In this document: in pieces, positions 39,191 to 48,812 of the stretch
Layout of the letters: each line of letters opens with the position of its first letter
How positions within the stretch are numbered: the first letter of the stretch is position 1
NCBI GenBank assembly: GCA_902794125.1
Contig: CADBFX010000001.1
Span: 1 to 64,000, forward strand
Direction of reading: 5' to 3'
Length of the DNA stretch: 64,000 bases
Source: an uncultured Elusimicrobium sp.
Lineage (GTDB): Bacteria; Elusimicrobiota; Elusimicrobia; Elusimicrobiales; Elusimicrobiaceae
Made by a program: the position numbers and the translations under genes
The notes under the pieces: model-generated
Database searches by the model: none
What the model was told of the DNA's origin: nothing
What the model saw: only the letters and a program-made list of their open reading frames with translations

Positions 39191-40738
39191 ATGAAACATA
39201 CACAACCCGATTACATGCGTCTGTATGACGAACTGAAAAACGAGCGAGCCTCCTGGCTGCCCGTTTGGAAAGACCTCGGTGCTTATCTGGCACCTACGCG
39301 CGGTTTTTTTGAAGGGCAGTTGCCCAATAGTGGCCGCCGCGTTGACCATAAAACCTTGTTAGATTCCGACCCGTGCCTGGCGGTGGAAGTATTATGCGCG
39401 GGGATGATGTCGGGGCTGACAAGTCCTTCCCGCAGTTGGTTTGACTTGTCGCTTGCGCCGCAGGAACTGATGGAATTACCCGGTGTGCGGGAGTGGTTGT
39501 TTGATGTAAAAAAACAACTGGAAACTGTATTTGCTAAAAGCAATGTGTACGGCGTATTGCATGGTTTTTACGAAGAAATCGCCGTATTCGGAACGGCTGC
39601 TTTCTTGTTGGAAGAAGACGTACAAAAGGGAATTCGCTGCCGTCCGTTTACGATTGGTGAATACTGCTTAGGTACGGACGGAAACGGACAAGTCAACCGC
39701 TTTGCGCGAGCCTTCTTTATGACCAAAGAACAGCTGATAAATACGTTTGGAAAAGAAGCACTTCCCGTCGTGTTACAACAAACCCAACGGGACGAAAATC
39801 GTTGGCACCGGGTGTATCATCTTATCTATCCGAATTCCTCCTATGACCCTACGAAAAAAGATAACCAACACTTGCCTTATACGAGTGTGTTCTTCATGGA
39901 AAACAACCATGTTTTGCGTAAGGGCGGTTATTATGAATTTCCGGTGATAGCGGCTCGTTGGGAAGTCAAAAACACTTCGGACATTTACGGTAAAGGGCCG
40001 GGGTGGAAATGTTTGGGCGACGTAAAAATGTTGCAAAAAATGCAAAAAACAAAATTAGTTGCCTTGGATAAAAGCACCAATCCGCCCGTTATGGTATCGG
40101 CCAATGTACAAGGCGAAGTCAATTTGCTTCCCGGCGGAATTACCCGCTACAACGGCACTGCCGACGGAGCTGTCCGCCCGGCCTATCAAGTACAGCCGGA
40201 TTTGAAGGCCTTGGAAGAAGCCATTTCTTCCGTGCGCGCAACGATTCGTTCGCAGTTTTTTGCGGATATTTTTCTTGCATTAAGCACGCAAGATTTTTCC
40301 AATAAAACAGCCGCGGAAGTGGCAGAACGCCACCAGGAAAAAATGATCGTGCTTGGCCCGGTGTTGGAACGGTTGAAAAATGAATTGTTAGACCCGCTTA
40401 TTCACCGTGCTATCCATCTGCTGGCCCGCCAAGGATTATTGCCTTTACCGCCGGAAAGTATCCAAGATTTGCCGCTTCAAATTGAGTATGTGTCTATGAT
40501 TGCGCAAGCCCAAAAAGCAGCAGGAGTAAATGCGCTGATTCAAGGGCTCAACTATGCTTCTTTGATTGCCAAAGAACATCCGGAATTATCTTCCCGCATT
40601 GATTACCAATGTGCCTTGGAAGAAGGGCTCAAAGCGTTGGGAGTAGCTCCCACTCTACTCAAAACCCAACCGACTACCGAAGAAATCCCCACCAAAGATG
40701 CCGTAATCCTTAACACGCCGCCAGACGCGTCCTTATAA
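39191..40738 (+). CDS. Phage portal protein (podovirus head-tail connector)
   Basis: 515 residues. MRLYDELKNERASWLPVWKDLGAYLAPTRG at the start, SPSRSWFDLSL, a central EIAVFGTAAFLLEED, and the long C-terminal helix region are typical of BPP-1/T7-type head-to-tail connectors (Bbp21-like). Twelve copies form the DNA channel and dock terminase. A short tail follows with KDAVILNTPPDASL. Confidence 0.9.
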   Translation: MKHTQPDYMRLYDELKNERASWLPVWKDLGAYLAPTRGFFEGQLPNSGRRVDHKTLLDSDPCLAVEVLCAGMMSGLTSPSRSWFDLSLAPQELMELPGVREWLFDVKKQLETVFAKSNVYGVLHGFYEEIAVFGTAAFLLEEDVQKGIRCRPFTIGEYCLGTDGNGQVNRFARAFFMTKEQLINTFGKEALPVVLQQTQRDENRWHRVYHLIYPNSSYDPTKKDNQHLPYTSVFFMENNHVLRKGGYYEFPVIAARWEVKNTSDIYGKGPGWKCLGDVKMLQKMQKTKLVALDKSTNPPVMVSANVQGEVNLLPGGITRYNGTADGAVRPAYQVQPDLKALEEAISSVRATIRSQFFADIFLALSTQDFSNKTAAEVAERHQEKMIVLGPVLERLKNELLDPLIHRAIHLLARQGLLPLPPESIQDLPLQIEYVSMIAQAQKAAGVNALIQGLNYASLIAKEHPELSSRIDYQCALEEGLKALGVAPTLLKTQPTTEEIPTKDAVILNTPPDASL

Positions 40739-40883
40739 GCGTTACGGTCTGGGGCGGAGCGGAGCAAGATCCGGTAGTTGTTCCGCTCCTAATTTACAAC
40801 ACATTCCGAGCAGGCGTCCCTACAAAAGCACGCTGCCGGATGGGGCAAACGGACGTGAGTGTTTCGTCCGTTTGCCAACCCTT
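40739..40883 (+). promoter_or_regulatory. Spacer with perfect 12-bp stem hairpin
   Basis: GGCAAACGGACG / CGTCCGTTTGCC (40844-40876) forms a strong hairpin without a T-run, ending 7 nt before the next ATG. It may block the ribosome site or be a processing site. No gene in the spacer. Confidence 0.6.
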
Positions 40884-41192
40884 ATGAACGAAAAACAATT
40901 AAAAAAAAGATGTATTAGTGACTTGCAAACCGTTCTAAAAACGGTACAAGGCCGCCGTGTGTTATGGCGTCTGTTGCAAGCAACTCGTGTCCGCCAACAC
41001 AGTTTTGTGCCGGGGGACGCGCAAGCGACAGCCTTTCATTGCGGGCAGCAAAGTATCGGGCTGTTTTTACTCTCTGAAATTGAGGAGGCCGCTCCCGCCG
41101 CGTATTTGCAAATGCAGGGGGAATATAAGTCGGAAGTGTCTTCTCAACAAAATGAAATCGACCGTTTAACGGAGGAATTAACCCATGCCTGA
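40884..41192 (+). CDS. Bbp19-like phage protein
   Basis: About 102 residues from ATG 40884. VLKTVQGRRVLWRLLQATRV, GDAQATAFHCGQQSIGLFLLSEIEEA match the Bbp19-like domain seen between portal and scaffold genes of BPP-1-like podoviruses. Role in the virion unknown. The tail is coiled (SQQNEIDRLTEELTHA). Overlaps the scaffold gene by 8 nt. Confidence 0.75.
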   Translation: MNEKQLKKRCISDLQTVLKTVQGRRVLWRLLQATRVRQHSFVPGDAQATAFHCGQQSIGLFLLSEIEEAAPAAYLQMQGEYKSEVSSQQNEIDRLTEELTHA

Positions 41193-41781
41193 ACCTACAG
41201 AAACGACAACCCAAGTTGATACCGATTTGACTACCCCGTCTGCCACGGCCTTACCGGCCGAAACGCCGGGCCCGGCGGAAAATATATCCGCCGCGGACCA
41301 GCCTACCGAGCAGCCGGAAAACCACCCGGATACGATTAGTTACGAGCAAGTTGTTTGGCCGGAAGAAGTTTCTTTTGAGCCAACACAAGTAGCTGCTTTT
41401 AAAGAACTGGCCGGTGAGTTGCATTTATCCGCCGAGCAAGTACAAAAATTGGTGGATTTTGAAGCCCATGCCAGCCAAGAAAAAGAAGCCCAACTGGCCG
41501 CCGAACAACGCGAACAAATCCGCCAATGGGCCGAGCAAACCAAAGCCCAATTTGGAGCCGGTTTGGAAACGGAAATTACGTTTGCGTTGCGTGCGGCGGA
41601 TGTGTTTGGCGGGCCGGACCTGCGCAACTTGCTGGAAGAAACGGGTCTGGGGAATCATCCCGTTATAATCCGTACGCTTAGCGGGATTGGGCGCGCGATC
41701 AGCGAGGATGCTTGCCCCGGCGGAAAACCTTCCGCCCCGCAAGATAAAACGTTCGCTGAAGCGTTGTACGGAACCAAATAA
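41185..41781 (+). CDS. Phage scaffolding protein
   Basis: 198 residues: an acidic, Pro/Thr-rich N-terminus (1-60) then a long helical stretch (ELAGELHLSAEQVQKLVDFEAHASQEKEAQLAAEQREQIRQWAE) and short tail KTFAEALYGTK. Low-complexity helical protein directly before the capsid gene is the classic scaffold position; guides prohead assembly. Confidence 0.78.
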   Translation: MPEPTETTTQVDTDLTTPSATALPAETPGPAENISAADQPTEQPENHPDTISYEQVVWPEEVSFEPTQVAAFKELAGELHLSAEQVQKLVDFEAHASQEKEAQLAAEQREQIRQWAEQTKAQFGAGLETEITFALRAADVFGGPDLRNLLEETGLGNHPVIIRTLSGIGRAISEDACPGGKPSAPQDKTFAEALYGTK

Positions 41782-41795
41782 AAAGGAGACTTATC

Positions 41796-42773
41796 ATGGC
41801 AATTATTGCTGATAAACATTACAGTTTAATTGATTATGCCAAACAGTTTGACCCGTCGGGCCAAGAATTGGCAATCGCAGAAGTACTCAGTAAATCAAAT
41901 GATATTATTGCAGACGCACTTGTTTGTGAAAGTTCATTAGACAGCGGCCACGAATATGCCGTACGCACCGGTATCCCGGAAGGTACCTGGCGCCGCGCGT
42001 ATCAAGGCATTGAACCGGCCAAAGCCACTACCAAAGTGGTGGTGGAATCTTACGGCACCTTGTCCGCTTACTCCGTCGTGGATAAATTGGTAGCCGAAAA
42101 AGGCGGCCATGTGGACGCGGTACGTACCGGTCAATCCCGCGCTATTATTGCGGGGATGTCCAGCACGATGGCAAGTAACTTAATTTACGGAAACGTCGGT
42201 GCCAACCCGGAACGCTTTACCGGCTTAGCCGCCCGCTATTCGGAATTATCCGGGGCGGAAAGTTCCCGCAACGTCATTGATGCAGGGAGCACCACCGCGA
42301 ATAAAAACTCGTCCATTTACCTCGTAGTTTGGGATACCGATAAAGTATTCACTTTCTTCCCAAAGGGTTCCAAAGCGGGTATTCAACGGGTAGATCATGG
42401 GTTGGTCAATCACGTAGATGCCTCCGGCAACGAGTATCCGGCTTACAAAGAATACTTTGAATGGAAACTCGGTTTAGCCGTGCAGGATTGGCGTTTTGCC
42501 GGCCGTATTTGCAACATTGATACGACCAATGTGCCTTCTAACTTGATTGATAAGATGTGCGATTTGGAAGAACGTATCCAAAGCTTATCTATGGGTAAAC
42601 CCGTTTGGTATATGAACCGCACCGTTAAAGCCGCTTTGCGCAAATTGACCAGCAACCGCTCTAACGTACAATATACCCCGGATCAAATTACGTCCAGACC
42701 GCTGATGACGTTTAACGAAATCCCGGTCCATATCTGCGACGCTATTACCGATACGGAAGCCATTGTGGCCTAG
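41796..42773 (+). CDS. Major capsid protein (Bbp17-like)
   Basis: 325 residues. Begins AIIADKHYSLIDYAKQFDPSGQELAIAEVLSKSNDIIADALVCE, then RTGIPEGTWRRAYQGIEP, SNLIYGNVGANPERFTGLAARY and RPLMTFNEIPVHICDAI, matching BPP-1-type major capsid proteins. Good ribosome site (AAGGAG). Forms the icosahedral shell. Confidence 0.88.
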   Translation: MAIIADKHYSLIDYAKQFDPSGQELAIAEVLSKSNDIIADALVCESSLDSGHEYAVRTGIPEGTWRRAYQGIEPAKATTKVVVESYGTLSAYSVVDKLVAEKGGHVDAVRTGQSRAIIAGMSSTMASNLIYGNVGANPERFTGLAARYSELSGAESSRNVIDAGSTTANKNSSIYLVVWDTDKVFTFFPKGSKAGIQRVDHGLVNHVDASGNEYPAYKEYFEWKLGLAVQDWRFAGRICNIDTTNVPSNLIDKMCDLEERIQSLSMGKPVWYMNRTVKAALRKLTSNRSNVQYTPDQITSRPLMTFNEIPVHICDAITDTEAIVA

Positions 42774-42781
42774 GAGGTTCT

Positions 42782-43168
42782 ATGTTATTAGATCAAAATA
42801 CAATCTTATCTGATGCACAAGCAATTACTACCACGGCCGCTTCTACCAATACGGTAGATTTGACAGCCGCCGGAAATGTAGTGGCGGGCGGTTTGTTTGC
42901 CGTCTGCCGCACGGACGAAGCCTTTGCGGGAGCCACCAGTGTGCAAATTAGTTTGCAAACCTCGGATACTTCCGCCTTCAGTTCCGTTACTACCTTGCTA
43001 TCTGCCACGTTTGCAGCTGCCGATTTGGCCGCCGCGAACAAAATGCTGATGGCTATGGCATTGCCGTTGGGCCTGAAACGCTATATTCGTGCCTATTATA
43101 CCGTAACCGGTACGGCCACCGCCGGTAAACTGTCGTTCTTCCTTACGGATGCGGTAGATGCTAAATAA
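42782..43168 (+). CDS. Capsid cement/decoration protein (Bbp16-like)
   Basis: 128 residues rich in Thr/Ala: LLDQNTILSDAQAITTTAASTNTVDLTAAG, then SVQISLQTSDTSAFSS and a YIRAYYTVTGTATAGKLSFFLTD end, as in Bbp16-family proteins that stabilise the shell. Ribosome site AGGAGG; 8 nt after the capsid gene. Confidence 0.82.
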   Translation: MLLDQNTILSDAQAITTTAASTNTVDLTAAGNVVAGGLFAVCRTDEAFAGATSVQISLQTSDTSAFSSVTTLLSATFAAADLAAANKMLMAMALPLGLKRYIRAYYTVTGTATAGKLSFFLTDAVDAK

Positions 43169-43807
43169 GGCTTTTGTTTATGCGGTAGCATGAACTTGCC
43201 CAAACTCCCGTTCTTGGGTTCTGCGGGAGGCCGGGTGGTGTTTTTTGCGACACCACCCGGTACCAAGGAGACCAAATTGGATGCGTTTATAAGTTTGGCT
43301 AGGGCGCAAATCACTTTTTCCAAATAGAAAGAGGCGTCTGGGTAATTAAAAGTGAAAAATAGGGGTATTTTTGGCAAAAAACGGGTAAAAACAGGGCCAA
43401 ATTGGCTATAAATTATCCCTTTTAAGGTTGTTTATACGCAAAAAATCCAAAAATAACCGGCTTCTCTCATGTTTGGGGGGAGAAAATATAAAAAATAGAT
43501 TTTATATATTATTTTTAATTATAAATAATTATATATTTATCTGTGTGCTGGTTAAAACGCATGAGATATGTTTTTATTGGTAAAAACTTAAATAAAATCT
43601 TTGTGTTATTTTAAAAATACTTAAAATATAAGTACTTTTAAAATTATATATAAAAATAATTTATACATATTTTATTAAAACAGGATATTTTTTATAAAAA
43701 TAAAATACTTAAAATATAATATAAAATAAAATTCAATTAATATTTAATTTTTTATAAAAATATAAAAAATCGTTAAAAAATAAATAAAAATAAAAAGAGG
43801 TATTAAA
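43169..43807. other. 639-bp gene-free gap: hairpins, then extremely AT-rich tract
   Basis: The first part holds CTCCCG / CGGGAG and a perfect 10-bp stem CCGGGTGGTG / CACCACCCGG (43231-43260, no T-run). From about 43480 to 43800 the DNA is almost all A/T with runs of A and T in near-helical phase (ATTTTATATATT, AAATACTTAAAATATA twice). No ORF of note. In a compact phage this length of non-coding DNA is unusual. Confidence 0.7.
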
Positions 43808-44395
43808 ATGATATCAAAAATTACCATATGTAATTTGGCATTAGCACAACTGGGGCAATCCCCTATTACTTCTTTAACGCAAGAAGATGAAAAAGCACGC
43901 CGCTTAAATTTGTTCTATGAACCGGTGCGTGATGAAGTCTTGCGGACCCACCATTGGGCCTTTGCCGGGGCCAGCGAATCTTTGGCTTTGCTGGAAACAG
44001 AGGTGGATGCAAATGGCAATTTTTGTTATAAATACCCTACGGATGCCTTATTTATCCGTAAGGTATATGATACCTCGGCCCCGCAAACACTATTGCCTTT
44101 CCGCGAAGCTTATAACACCGATTTACATAGCCGCGTATTGCTCATCCCCTGCCGCCAAGCCATCGCAGAATATACTTGCCGGATTACCGACGAGAACTTA
44201 TTTGACCCGGCTTTCGTAAAGGCGTTCTCGTTGGCATTGGCCTGTGATTTGGCCGTTTCTTTGACCGCGGATACGGCTTTGGGGGGTCAGTTACTGCAAA
44301 AATATATGCTTAGTTTGGAAGAAGCACGCCGCAGCAATATGGCGGAAAGCCGGGCCACTGTGCCGGAGCACGATGCCTTCACGGAGGTACGCTAA
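43808..44395 (+). CDS. Head-tail adaptor / tail tubular protein A-like
   Basis: 195 residues. ISKITICNLALAQLGQSPITSLTQEDEKARRLNLFYEPVRDEVLRTHHWAFA is the standard N-terminus of gp11/TTPA-like adaptors, and the rest (KYPTDALFIRKVY, LACDLAVSLTAD) agrees. Twelve copies bind the portal. Ribosome site AAGAGG. Confidence 0.85.
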   Translation: MISKITICNLALAQLGQSPITSLTQEDEKARRLNLFYEPVRDEVLRTHHWAFAGASESLALLETEVDANGNFCYKYPTDALFIRKVYDTSAPQTLLPFREAYNTDLHSRVLLIPCRQAIAEYTCRITDENLFDPAFVKAFSLALACDLAVSLTADTALGGQLLQKYMLSLEEARRSNMAESRATVPEHDAFTEVR

Positions 44396-44396
44396 T

Positions 44397-46994
44397 ATGC
44401 CGCAACATCATTTGCAACCCTCCTTTTCTGGGGGAGAAATCAGTCCGTCCTTATATGCCCGTGTAGATACAGCGGCGTATGCCACTTGGTTAAAGAGGGC
44501 ACACAATTTTTTTATTCATCCTCAGGGTGGGGCTTCTAATCGGCCGGGTACTATTTTTGTGGGAACTGCAAAATATACGGGCAAGACTTGCCGTCTATTA
44601 CCCTTTATTATCAGTGAAGAGGAGGCCTATGTGCTGGAATGGGGGGAAAAGTACCTACGGGTATATACCTCTGCCGGGCAAATATTGGATAACCAAGGTG
44701 ATCCGTACGAGTTACTCACTCCGTATACGGCACAGGAGTTGGAGGCCTTGCGCTATACGCAATATGACCAAATGCTTTATTTAACGCATCCCAATCATCC
44801 ACCCAAAAGGTTAGTATGGCTGGAACCGGGACGGTTTCGCTTGGAGGACGTACCTCTAAAATACGGGCCTTTTCAGTTATCTAATACGCAAGCGACTCGC
44901 CAAATGCGTGTAGTTCCCTATACCCAGCAAACAGAAACAGCCGGTGCCTCGGCTTCTCTTTCTTTTTTGCCGCAAGTGGATCCTGCTTATTTTGTACAAG
45001 GTTATTTTAACGGGAACCTATTTTTTACAGGGCATGGATACGGTTTAGATGTTCATTTTTTAGTGGAAGAATTTAACCGTGTGTATGGTCCTTCCGGGTT
45101 TGAAGCGTTTGATTTGGGGGGCGTAATTAAACTACTCTCTCCGCAAAGTACCGGGGGCGATTGGAACGGGGCCACTTTTATGTTGGAGTACCGCAACAGT
45201 TTTGTGTTGCCTCCGGCTATGACGGTGGTGCAAACCTTGACCGGTGGGGTCAATGCGGGCGCATTGGACGAACCGCAAACGGGGCAGTATATACTGGAAA
45301 GTGATTTTGATGTATTTTCTCCGCAGCAAGTCGGTGGTCGTTTTAGTATTACGCACCGGGTAGAAAACCAGTATTTTTCCGGTACGCTGGGGTATGATAC
45401 CACTTCGTCGGTATTGTCCAGCAGCGGGGATTGGCGGGTGCGGACTAGCGGTTCGTGGACCGGTCAGATATTACTGGAAAAATCTACCGATTTAGGAACT
45501 ACTTGGCAGACGTTAAAAACCTTTGCCCGCGAATCGGGAGATGATAATATCGCCGCCTACGGTCGGTTGGAAGACACCGGTGATTTGTATTATTTTCGCC
45601 TGCGGGCCAATACAATCAGCGGCGAAGCCGGCTATGAGTTGGAAGCCGATTCTTTTGTGCAAGAAGGAATTGTGGTAGCGGAAGATTTTATCAGTGCGCG
45701 TAAATTATTAGTTACCGTAGAGCAAAATTTTGCATCGCAAGAGTGGTCTTCCGACTGGGCTGAAGGTTCTTTTAGCCCTAAAAACGGTTACCCGGCTTGC
45801 GTGTTTTTCTACCAAGACCGCTTGGGTCTTGCCGGTACGCGGGCCGAAGCACAAACGATTTGGTTTTCTAAAACGGGCAAACATATGCATTTTGGCCATG
45901 GCCGCGAAACACTGGCCGATGATGATAGCATCAGTGTTAATTTGTCGGGTAAAAAATTAAATGCCATTCAAGCCGTATCTGCCGGCGGAAAGTTGTTAGT
46001 ATTTACATCGGGGAGTGAGTGGACCTTGTCGGCTGCCGGGGCTTTAACGCCCTATAACGTACAAGTGGAACAACAAGGCGAGCGTGGTGCAAGCCACATT
46101 GCGCCGGTGATGGTTGGTAACCGTGTATTATATGTGCAAGCGCGTGGTGGAGCCCTGCGTGATTTTTACTACGATTACAATGCGGACTCTTACACCGGAG
46201 GGGACGTTACTTTACTGGCCAAACATTTATTTTTTAATAAAACAATTCGCGAAATGTGTTACCAGCAAGAGCCGGATAATTTGGTTTGGTGCGTTCTTTC
46301 CGACGGTCAATTGGCTTGTTTAACATACGTAGCCGAACAAAATCTTTGTGCGTGGACACATCATAGTACGCAAGGATCGTTTGTCAGTGTCTGTACGATC
46401 CCAAACCGCGGATACGATGAAGTATGGGTAGCTGTTAAGCGGGCTAACGGCTATTTCGTAGAAAGATTTGCCCAACGTATGGCCAGTAAATTACCGCAAG
46501 AACAGTTGTTTTTAGATGCCAGCGTTACTCAAAAATCGGGCACAGCATTTACGGAAGTGACGGGTTTGGATCACTTGGAAGGGGAAGAAGTCCGTGCATT
46601 GGCTGACGGAAGCCCCTTAGCGACTGCGACTGTTTCCGACGGGAAAATTACCTTGCCCCGCGCTATGAATTGCGTACACGTTGGGTTGGCGTATGAATCT
46701 CAAATCAGCACGCTTCCCGTGGCCAGCCAAGTGGCACAAGGCACCAAGCGGCGGGTGGTATCGGTGTTGTTAAAATTGACGGATAGTCGCGGCGGGTTGG
46801 CCGGGCTGGAAAATGAAACCTCGGATGAACTCATCCAACGTTTCAACGAAAATTTTAATACGGCACTCACATTAAAAACGGGGGAATACTTGTTGCCACT
46901 TGCCGGAGCGCATGGGTTTGCTCCGTCGGTAGTCTTTGCCCAACAGGAGCCGCTGCCGGTAACGGTGTTGGCTATTTTATGTCAACTTGCTTAA
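44397..46994 (+). CDS. Podovirus tail nozzle protein (tail tubular B-like)
   Basis: About 865 residues from ATG 44397, chosen for GGAGG just upstream; two bases separate it from the previous stop. LQPSFSGGEISPSLYARVDTAAYATWLKRAHNFFIHPQGGASNRPGT is the hallmark start of these nozzle proteins, and AVSAGGKLLVFTSGSEWTLS and YNADSYTGGDVTLLAKHLF come from the following beta-propeller. Hexameric tail tube end. Confidence 0.85.
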   Translation: MPQHHLQPSFSGGEISPSLYARVDTAAYATWLKRAHNFFIHPQGGASNRPGTIFVGTAKYTGKTCRLLPFIISEEEAYVLEWGEKYLRVYTSAGQILDNQGDPYELLTPYTAQELEALRYTQYDQMLYLTHPNHPPKRLVWLEPGRFRLEDVPLKYGPFQLSNTQATRQMRVVPYTQQTETAGASASLSFLPQVDPAYFVQGYFNGNLFFTGHGYGLDVHFLVEEFNRVYGPSGFEAFDLGGVIKLLSPQSTGGDWNGATFMLEYRNSFVLPPAMTVVQTLTGGVNAGALDEPQTGQYILESDFDVFSPQQVGGRFSITHRVENQYFSGTLGYDTTSSVLSSSGDWRVRTSGSWTGQILLEKSTDLGTTWQTLKTFARESGDDNIAAYGRLEDTGDLYYFRLRANTISGEAGYELEADSFVQEGIVVAEDFISARKLLVTVEQNFASQEWSSDWAEGSFSPKNGYPACVFFYQDRLGLAGTRAEAQTIWFSKTGKHMHFGHGRETLADDDSISVNLSGKKLNAIQAVSAGGKLLVFTSGSEWTLSAAGALTPYNVQVEQQGERGASHIAPVMVGNRVLYVQARGGALRDFYYDYNADSYTGGDVTLLAKHLFFNKTIREMCYQQEPDNLVWCVLSDGQLACLTYVAEQNLCAWTHHSTQGSFVSVCTIPNRGYDEVWVAVKRANGYFVERFAQRMASKLPQEQLFLDASVTQKSGTAFTEVTGLDHLEGEEVRALADGSPLATATVSDGKITLPRAMNCVHVGLAYESQISTLPVASQVAQGTKRRVVSVLLKLTDSRGGLAGLENETSDELIQRFNENFNTALTLKTGEYLLPLAGAHGFAPSVVFAQQEPLPVTVLAILCQLA

Positions 46995-47000
46995 TAAAAA

Positions 47001-47032
47001 AGGCTTGCGTGCATGGGTCGGCACGCAAGCCT
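47001..47032 (-). terminator. Strong terminator of the minus-strand moron gene
   Basis: Perfect 12-bp stem AGGCTTGCGTGC / GCACGCAAGCCT; on the minus strand followed by TTTTTTATT, no T-run on the plus side. Confidence 0.88.
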
Positions 47033-47052
47033 GCGGAAGGGTTTTAATCTGT

Positions 47053-47787
47053 TTACGGTTCGGGCAAAGCCGGCACTTGTAAGCTATTTACTAATTGTTG
47101 AGCCGGTTGTGTGTCTTGTTCCGTAAAAGCGGTAGAAATCATGTAAACAATCCCTTGTCCGTCAAATAAAGAACGGGACCAGAAAGGAATTTTTTCGCCG
47201 CGGTTGCTGTACCCAATACCACTCATTTCGTAGCCGGGTTTTCCGCTAATTTCCACGGGACCATGATGTAAAATTTCCAGTTGCCGAGAGGTATTTTCTT
47301 TCGCAATCTCTTGAAGTGATTTGAAAGGATTATTTGCATCGGCATTTTTTTGATAGATAATTACCGAAAATAGCACCGGCCCTTTGATGGTTTTTCCCGC
47401 ATTATCTTTTTTAAAGATATTGGTGTTGATACCGGCTTTTACAGCCGCTTCTTGAAAATTCATCCAATCGGAAAAGTCTACTCCGTCGGGCAACGTAAGT
47501 TCAAAATTATACGAAGGATCGGTATATACATGCGTGCCGTAAATCGGTTGAGGATTGGTTTTTACACGGGCGATCATGCCGCTAAACGGAGCCATGACGG
47601 TTTTTACACCCCACATTACGGCCCCGGCAACGGCCACAGCGAATAATACCGTGCTTACACCCGCCAAGATAAGCGGCCATTTGTTGGTATTTTTCTTAAG
47701 CAGTAACCATATCAATTTGAAGATTAAAAAGAAAACAGCAAATACAACGACTGCCACTACTAACAACATTAGAGCTAATATAATCAT
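47053..47787 (-). CDS. Two-TM protein with PsbP-like extracytoplasmic domain, reversed in the phage cluster
   Basis: About 244 residues from ATG 47787 (AAGGAGGAAAC upstream). TM1 MIILALMLLVVAVVVFAVFFLIFKLIWLLL, TM2 LILAGVSTVLFAVAVAGAVMW, then DPSYNFELTLPDGVDFSDW and GKPGYEMSGIGYSNRGEKIPFW, resembling PsbP/DUF1795-type domains. It has its own promoter region and terminator and is opposite to all virion genes, as expected of a lysogenic-conversion (moron) gene or a host insertion. Function unknown. Confidence 0.7.
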   Translation of the reverse strand: MIILALMLLVVAVVVFAVFFLIFKLIWLLLKKNTNKWPLILAGVSTVLFAVAVAGAVMWGVKTVMAPFSGMIARVKTNPQPIYGTHVYTDPSYNFELTLPDGVDFSDWMNFQEAAVKAGINTNIFKKDNAGKTIKGPVLFSVIIYQKNADANNPFKSLQEIAKENTSRQLEILHHGPVEISGKPGYEMSGIGYSNRGEKIPFWSRSLFDGQGIVYMISTAFTEQDTQPAQQLVNSLQVPALPEP

Positions 47788-47827
47788 GTTTCCTCCTTGC
47801 AATAAACTTCTTTTATTATAGTTTTTT

Positions 47828-48328
47828 ATGACAACTTTGTACGAAAAAAATCAAATTCGTTTGCGTACGGCTTGCGTAAAAGATGCCACTTCTCTTGCCG
47901 CTGTATTACGTCAAAAAGACCAAGAAGAATTAGCCGCCGTTTGGCCGGGGGCTTTGCCGGAGAAACTAATAAGCCGGTTTATAAAAATTTCGTCGGTTGC
48001 GGTGGCATTAACCCATGAGGAAAAATTAGTAGCACTTGGAGGAATTTACCCGTTTGCTTGGCTGGGGCATCGGGCGTGTGTGTGGCTGCTTACGGCAGAG
48101 GAAGTGGAAAAAATCCCGGTAACGTTTGTTAAGCTTGCCAAACGGCTACTTCAAGTGTGGTTAGCGCGCTATCCCGTATTAACCAACCGGGTAGATGAGC
48201 GCTACCTGGCCGCGCAGCGGCTCGTTAACCGGTTGGGCGGAGAGTGGACCGGAAACAGCACATTACATCGCAATATTCGTTTTTTGGAGTTTATTTTTAG
48301 GAGGAATTATGGGAGGAATTGTAACTAA
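47828..48328 (+). CDS. T7 gp13-like (DUF2833/GNAT-like) phage protein
   Basis: 166 residues. IRLRTACVKDATSLAAVLRQKDQEELAAVWPG, VALGGIYPFAWLGHRACVWLLT and TNRVDERYLAAQRLVNRLGGEW follow the pattern of T7 gp13 and related acetyltransferase-fold proteins of podoviruses, linked to internal virion protein assembly. Overlaps the next gene by 20 nt. Confidence 0.75.
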   Translation: MTTLYEKNQIRLRTACVKDATSLAAVLRQKDQEELAAVWPGALPEKLISRFIKISSVAVALTHEEKLVALGGIYPFAWLGHRACVWLLTAEEVEKIPVTFVKLAKRLLQVWLARYPVLTNRVDERYLAAQRLVNRLGGEWTGNSTLHRNIRFLEFIFRRNYGRNCN

Positions 48329-48797
48329 TACAGGCAAACAAGTTTCCACGGCACTCAGTACGCTATCCAGCCGTCGGAAACGTGCCAATCAGTACGACGA
48401 TGTGGCCACTTCGGCCCGGCAACAAGCCGCGCAAAATCAGGAGCGTTTGCAGGAGGAAGAAACCTATTTGTTAAAATCGGCGGCCGAGCGTAGCCGGGAA
48501 ATTTATCAAAAGTACCGCCAACAATTAGCGGCCCAACAAACCGTATTAGCACAAGCAGGGTTACGAAGTAATTCGGTGACGGCGCAGCAGTTGTTAAAGA
48601 ATGCACGCTTAGCGGCTTTGGCTAAAGAAGACGCTTTGCAACAAGAACAAACGGCGGCTTTGAATCAAAAACGCCAAGAAGCAGCCCAGCGGGAAATTGA
48701 ATTAAAACGAGCGGAGCAAGAAGCCAAAAAAGCCGCACGCAAAGCACGTTCCCCTTGGCGTGTAGTAACAGATTGGTTCGGATGGGGAAGTAAATAA
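48309..48797 (+). CDS. Phage internal virion protein-like, coiled-coil
   Basis: 162 residues from ATG 48309 (TAGGAGGAATT). Nearly all helical: SRRKRANQYDDVATSARQQAAQNQERLQEEETYLLKSAAERSREIYQKYRQQLAAQQTVLAQAGLRSNS, Ala/Gln-rich, ending in a basic tail. Position between gp13-like and fibre genes and the repeat-like coil agree with T7 gp14-type internal core proteins, but it is short. Confidence 0.65.
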   Translation: MGGIVTNTGKQVSTALSTLSSRRKRANQYDDVATSARQQAAQNQERLQEEETYLLKSAAERSREIYQKYRQQLAAQQTVLAQAGLRSNSVTAQQLLKNARLAALAKEDALQQEQTAALNQKRQEAAQREIELKRAEQEAKKAARKARSPWRVVTDWFGWGSK

Positions 48798-48812
48798 AAA
48801 GAGGAGAGTAAA

